From: Psychrobacillus lasiicapitis
GTDB lineage: Bacteria; Bacillota; Bacilli; Bacillales_A; Planococcaceae
DNA length: 64,000 nt
Direction of reading: 5' to 3'
NCBI RefSeq assembly: GCF_006861795.1
Contig: NZ_VDGH01000012.1
Coordinates: 62,001-126,000 of the forward strand
The notes beneath the pieces are model-generated. The model was not told the origin of the DNA, ran no database searches, and worked only from the letters and a program-made list of their open reading frames with translations. Below are positions 61,868 through 64,000 of this stretch, in pieces; position 1 is the stretch's first letter; every line of letters begins with the position of its first letter. A program made the translations under genes and the position numbers.

Positions 61868-62176
61868 TTAGTTCGGAATTTCCAGTAAGCTTAGCTTATA
61901 CTCGCCAATCTGCCCTTTTTCGTATAAATTTGTTATGGAAGTCGAATACTGATGTATGCTTCCTTTAAAAAACAAACCTTGCGTAGGTACTTTTACATCA
62001 AACGTCCCTTTATAAAGCAATACGGCTATATCGTGGTATTCCTCACTTGTAACATTGAAAACAACAGAAATTAGATGTAAATCATTTACTTTTTTTGATT
62101 CAAAATGATTTACTTTAATGCATGTATCATCTAGAACAATTTCTTTTATCATCGTATCTTCTTTGTTTCGGTCCAT
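61868..62176 (-). CDS. ykvR: DUF3219 (YkvR-like) protein
   Basis: A 102-residue protein matching YkvR/DUF3219: VVFNVTSEEYHDIAVLLYKG, VKVPTQGLFFKG and STSITNLYEKG. Function unknown. The start is the ATG of MDRNKEDT, 7 nt after GGGGGG; a second ATG eight codons on (MIKEIVLDD) would fit the usual family length as well. Confidence 0.8.
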   Translation of the reverse strand: MDRNKEDTMIKEIVLDDTCIKVNHFESKKVNDLHLISVVFNVTSEEYHDIAVLLYKGTFDVKVPTQGLFFKGSIHQYSTSITNLYEKGQIGEYKLSLLEIPN

Positions 62177-62388
62177 TATAAATCCCCCCATTTAATACTT
62201 TTTTTAAGTGTACCATCAATGTGAACATTTTCATCATGCTATGCTTTAGGAAGATACCTTAATAACAAGGGAATAGTAGACCGTATTAAGAAACCCATTA
62301 TTATTAGGAACAATTGAAAAATGGAGCTATACCTAAGTCCATTTTGACTTTTGGAACAGCCCCATAATAGGTGTTATACATTTCATTA

Positions 62389-62649
62389 TTAATGTATTCT
62401 ATTTAATTTCTCTTTGTCTTGGTTCAATTGTTCTTGAAGCATGTTAATTGGTCCTAAATCTCCTCTACTCTCAAGGGCCATTGTGACAGAACGCTCCGCA
62501 CGTTCAATCATATTTTGTGCATTTTGAATTGCCTGCTCAGTCGGATGAGTTAGAGCTTGACCTACAGCCAGCGTGACATTATCGACTGAATTATGCAATT
62601 GACCAATAACATTATCCTCTTTCCAGCTCATTTGTGTATGATCTTCCAT
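62389..62649 (-). CDS. DUF2564-like small helical protein
   Basis: An 86-residue helical protein: VDNVTLAVGQALTHPTEQAI, QNMIERAERSVTMAL and LQEQLNQDKEKL resemble DUF2564 proteins of Bacillales. No signal peptide. Ribosome site GGAGG. Function unknown. The 197 bp before the ykvR start hold nothing I recognise. Confidence 0.6.
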   Translation of the reverse strand: MEDHTQMSWKEDNVIGQLHNSVDNVTLAVGQALTHPTEQAIQNAQNMIERAERSVTMALESRGDLGPINMLQEQLNQDKEKLNRIH

Positions 62650-62827
62650 TGCAAGTGCCTCCTTATTAACTTTTCCTAGATTTCAATACGTCTTTACTAT
62701 GGCGAAATAAGCGCTATTTATGCATGGAAACCTGCTAGCTTGAAAATTAATCCTTCAATAATTTGCAAGACCTTGGGCACACTAGACGATGAAAGATATT
62801 AACCAATGATTAAAGGAGGAAAAAATA

Positions 62828-63049
62828 ATGACTATACATGAACCGGGACCAAATGATTCGGCTAACAACGTAGAAAGACTAAAGAAAACAATCCGTAATA
62901 AAGAAGCAGCAGAAATGGCCATGGAATTTGCAGATGGTGAAGAACTTGCTGCTATTAAGAGGAAAAATGAACGACGCGAAGAAAGTATCGATGGTTTACG
63001 AGCAGAGATACTTGCAGAGGCTAAATCACGTATAAACGGATATATTTGA
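62828..63049 (+). CDS. tlp: Tlp, small acid-soluble spore protein
   Basis: A 73-residue protein with the Tlp pattern: NNVERLKKTIRNKEAAEMAM, then MEFADGEELAAIKRKNERRE, RREESIDGLRAEI and a terminal RINGY. Tlp is a forespore-made SASP that is not of the alpha/beta DNA-binding type; its role is unclear. Strong AAAGGAGG. Monocistronic with its own terminator; SigG control is expected from the family. Confidence 0.85.
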   Translation: MTIHEPGPNDSANNVERLKKTIRNKEAAEMAMEFADGEELAAIKRKNERREESIDGLRAEILAEAKSRINGYI

Positions 63050-63064
63050 CCTGATAGAGGAACC

Positions 63065-63099
63065 AGCCCAGTAATTTTCGGATTACTGGGCTTTTTTTA
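63065..63099 (+). terminator. Terminator of tlp
   Basis: AGCCCAGTAAT (63065-63075) / ATTACTGGGCT (63082-63092), then seven T. Confidence 0.9.
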
Positions 63100-63165
63100 A
63101 TACACTAGACTAATCACACTGTAGATGAAACTAACGTAAGCTATGAAAAAAGGAGTGAGCTTTGC

Positions 63166-63834
63166 GTGCACTTTTACTCAAATGATTTTTACTTCCTACC
63201 CCAAAATCCTATATATAAAACATCATATTCACAATATACCGCACCCGTTCGATACATTTTGAACCAATCATCTAATTATCAACGAGGTTACTATATGAGT
63301 AAGGCAGCTGTTGACTTTGAAAGCATGAACCGACTTCTATGGTTGGAGCATGTCAATTGGACCAGAATGACCATAACAAGTATTGTATTTAACTTACCTG
63401 ATCTATCCTCTGTGCAAGCACGACTTTTACAAAATGCTACCGATTTAGGAAATTGTATTCGGCCTTTTTATGGTGATCGGCTCGCAGATAGATATGCCGA
63501 GCTCATAAAAGAACATCTAGTGCTGGCAGCTGAACTTGTAACGGCAGCTGTTAAAGGCGATTCTAAAAAAGCAGAGGAAAAAGAAAAAGAGTGGTACCGG
63601 AATGCAGATGATATCGCAATATTTTTAAGTAGTATTAACCCGTACTTAACAAAAGAGGAAGTACAAAAGATGTTTTATATGCATTTGGCTTTAACAAAAA
63701 AAGAAGCGGTATTCATGATTCAAAAAAAATATGAAGAAGATATTAAAGTATTTGACCAAATAGAAGCAGAAGCTTTAGAAATGTCCGATATGATTTCGCA
63801 TGCAATCATCAGGCAATTTCCTCATATGTTTTAA
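63166..63834 (+). CDS. Conserved helical-bundle protein
   Basis: A 222-residue protein, unrecognised at the level of function. It begins with GTG, 11 nt after AAAGGAG. After about 45 residues rich in Tyr/Asn, the rest is helical with regularly placed Glu/His (LWLEHVNWTRMTIT, AELIKEHLVLAAELV, MFYMHLALTKKEAVFM), like four-helix bundles that bind metals. An internal ATG (MSKAAVDFESM) could begin a shorter form but has no good ribosome site. Similar Bacillales proteins are sometimes mislabelled acetylglutamate kinase; no such domain is visible. Confidence 0.65.
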   Translation: MHFYSNDFYFLPQNPIYKTSYSQYTAPVRYILNQSSNYQRGYYMSKAAVDFESMNRLLWLEHVNWTRMTITSIVFNLPDLSSVQARLLQNATDLGNCIRPFYGDRLADRYAELIKEHLVLAAELVTAAVKGDSKKAEEKEKEWYRNADDIAIFLSSINPYLTKEEVQKMFYMHLALTKKEAVFMIQKKYEEDIKVFDQIEAEALEMSDMISHAIIRQFPHMF

Positions 63835-63879
63835 ATACGAAAAGAGCTTGGAACTGTTTCCAAGCTCTTTTCGTATTTA
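63833..63879 (+). terminator. Strong intrinsic terminator
   Basis: A 21-bp perfect stem (AAATACGAAAAGAGCTTGGA and complement) around a 4-nt loop. It overlaps the stop codon of the preceding gene. The last 120 bp of the window hold nothing I can identify. Confidence 0.88.
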
Positions 63880-64000
63880 CATATTCATCCATACGCGTGA
63901 CAACTTTTTGACGTTCGTTACAACTTTGTTAACAAATATTGAATTTATATAGAAATCTAGATGAACGTTTTGTGAAGTCCCCTTTTAGACGTTGTTATTA

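Noticed and set aside
1-64000. CRISPR arrays, rRNA, tRNA or prophage modules
   Set aside because: No regularly spaced repeats with unique spacers, no tRNA- or rRNA-like segments and no phage structural or integrase genes were seen by eye.

Overview
The window looks like chromosome from an AT-rich, endospore-forming Bacillales bacterium. Sporulation and germination markers are a gerABC-type receptor operon, prkA, yhbH, spoVR, the checkpoint gene sda, an alpha/beta-type SASP gene and tlp. Many other genes have clear Bacillus subtilis counterparts (ytcD-ytbDE, ydaG, yqhO-like, ywaF, yxcD, chaA, yunC, yfiBC, yceB, ykvR). The mix suggests the Planococcaceae/Psychrobacillus neighbourhood, but that is inference. 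I see no rRNA or tRNA genes, prophage, transposase, integrase or CRISPR array.

Layout. 0-7.5 kb, minus strand: CheR-type methyltransferase, hybrid histidine kinase, then a GerA/GerB/GerC receptor operon. 7.7-11.6 kb: secreted SbsC-like protein, DegV C-terminal remnant, EcsC-family protein, small unknown genes, small protein kinase. 11.9-13.5 kb: a Mn2+-type (yybP-ykoY) riboswitch with its own promoter but no target gene, facing a czrA-czcD metal-efflux operon. 13.5-24.4 kb: stress and metabolic genes (ydaG, patatin, Nramp-like transporter, threonine-aldolase-like, C26 amidase, SDR, fabF, ytbE-ytbD/ytcD). 24.8-29.4 kb: prkA, yhbH, spoVR. 30-32.4 kb: a 20-residue Cys-rich microprotein, minimal YkuD transpeptidase, ywaF, DUF4349 lipoprotein. 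32.8-37.3 kb: histidine utilisation operon hutU-hutI-hutH. 37.6-40.3 kb: two sister acidic lipoproteins, sda inside a DnaA-box cluster, a membrane protein with yxcD, and a SASP gene. 40.4-48.5 kb: baeRF-like protein, amidohydrolase plus Gate-domain permease, sulfatase, Na+/H+ antiporter. 48.7-52.3 kb: a polar amino-acid ABC transporter with an embedded lysine-6-dehydrogenase-like enzyme. 52.4-63.9 kb: MBL hydrolase, chaA, yunC, MarR-yfiB-yfiC exporter operon, LLM oxidoreductase and small sporulation-type genes.

The most unusual material lies between genes. One family is bounded by terminal inverted repeats and forms long imperfect palindromes (14.1, 24.5, 29.7, 41.5 and 55.5 kb). A second is a modular structured repeat: two of its three copies begin at a stop codon and the third lies in the hutU leader (32.6, 37.8, 46.1 kb). 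With the orphan manganese riboswitch, the DnaA-box cluster and the microprotein, these are the best candidates for undescribed biology.

Where possible, start codons were chosen by Shine-Dalgarno spacing; several genes use GTG or TTG and one small gene appears to use ATC. Functions rest on motif recognition by eye; no database search or computation was run.
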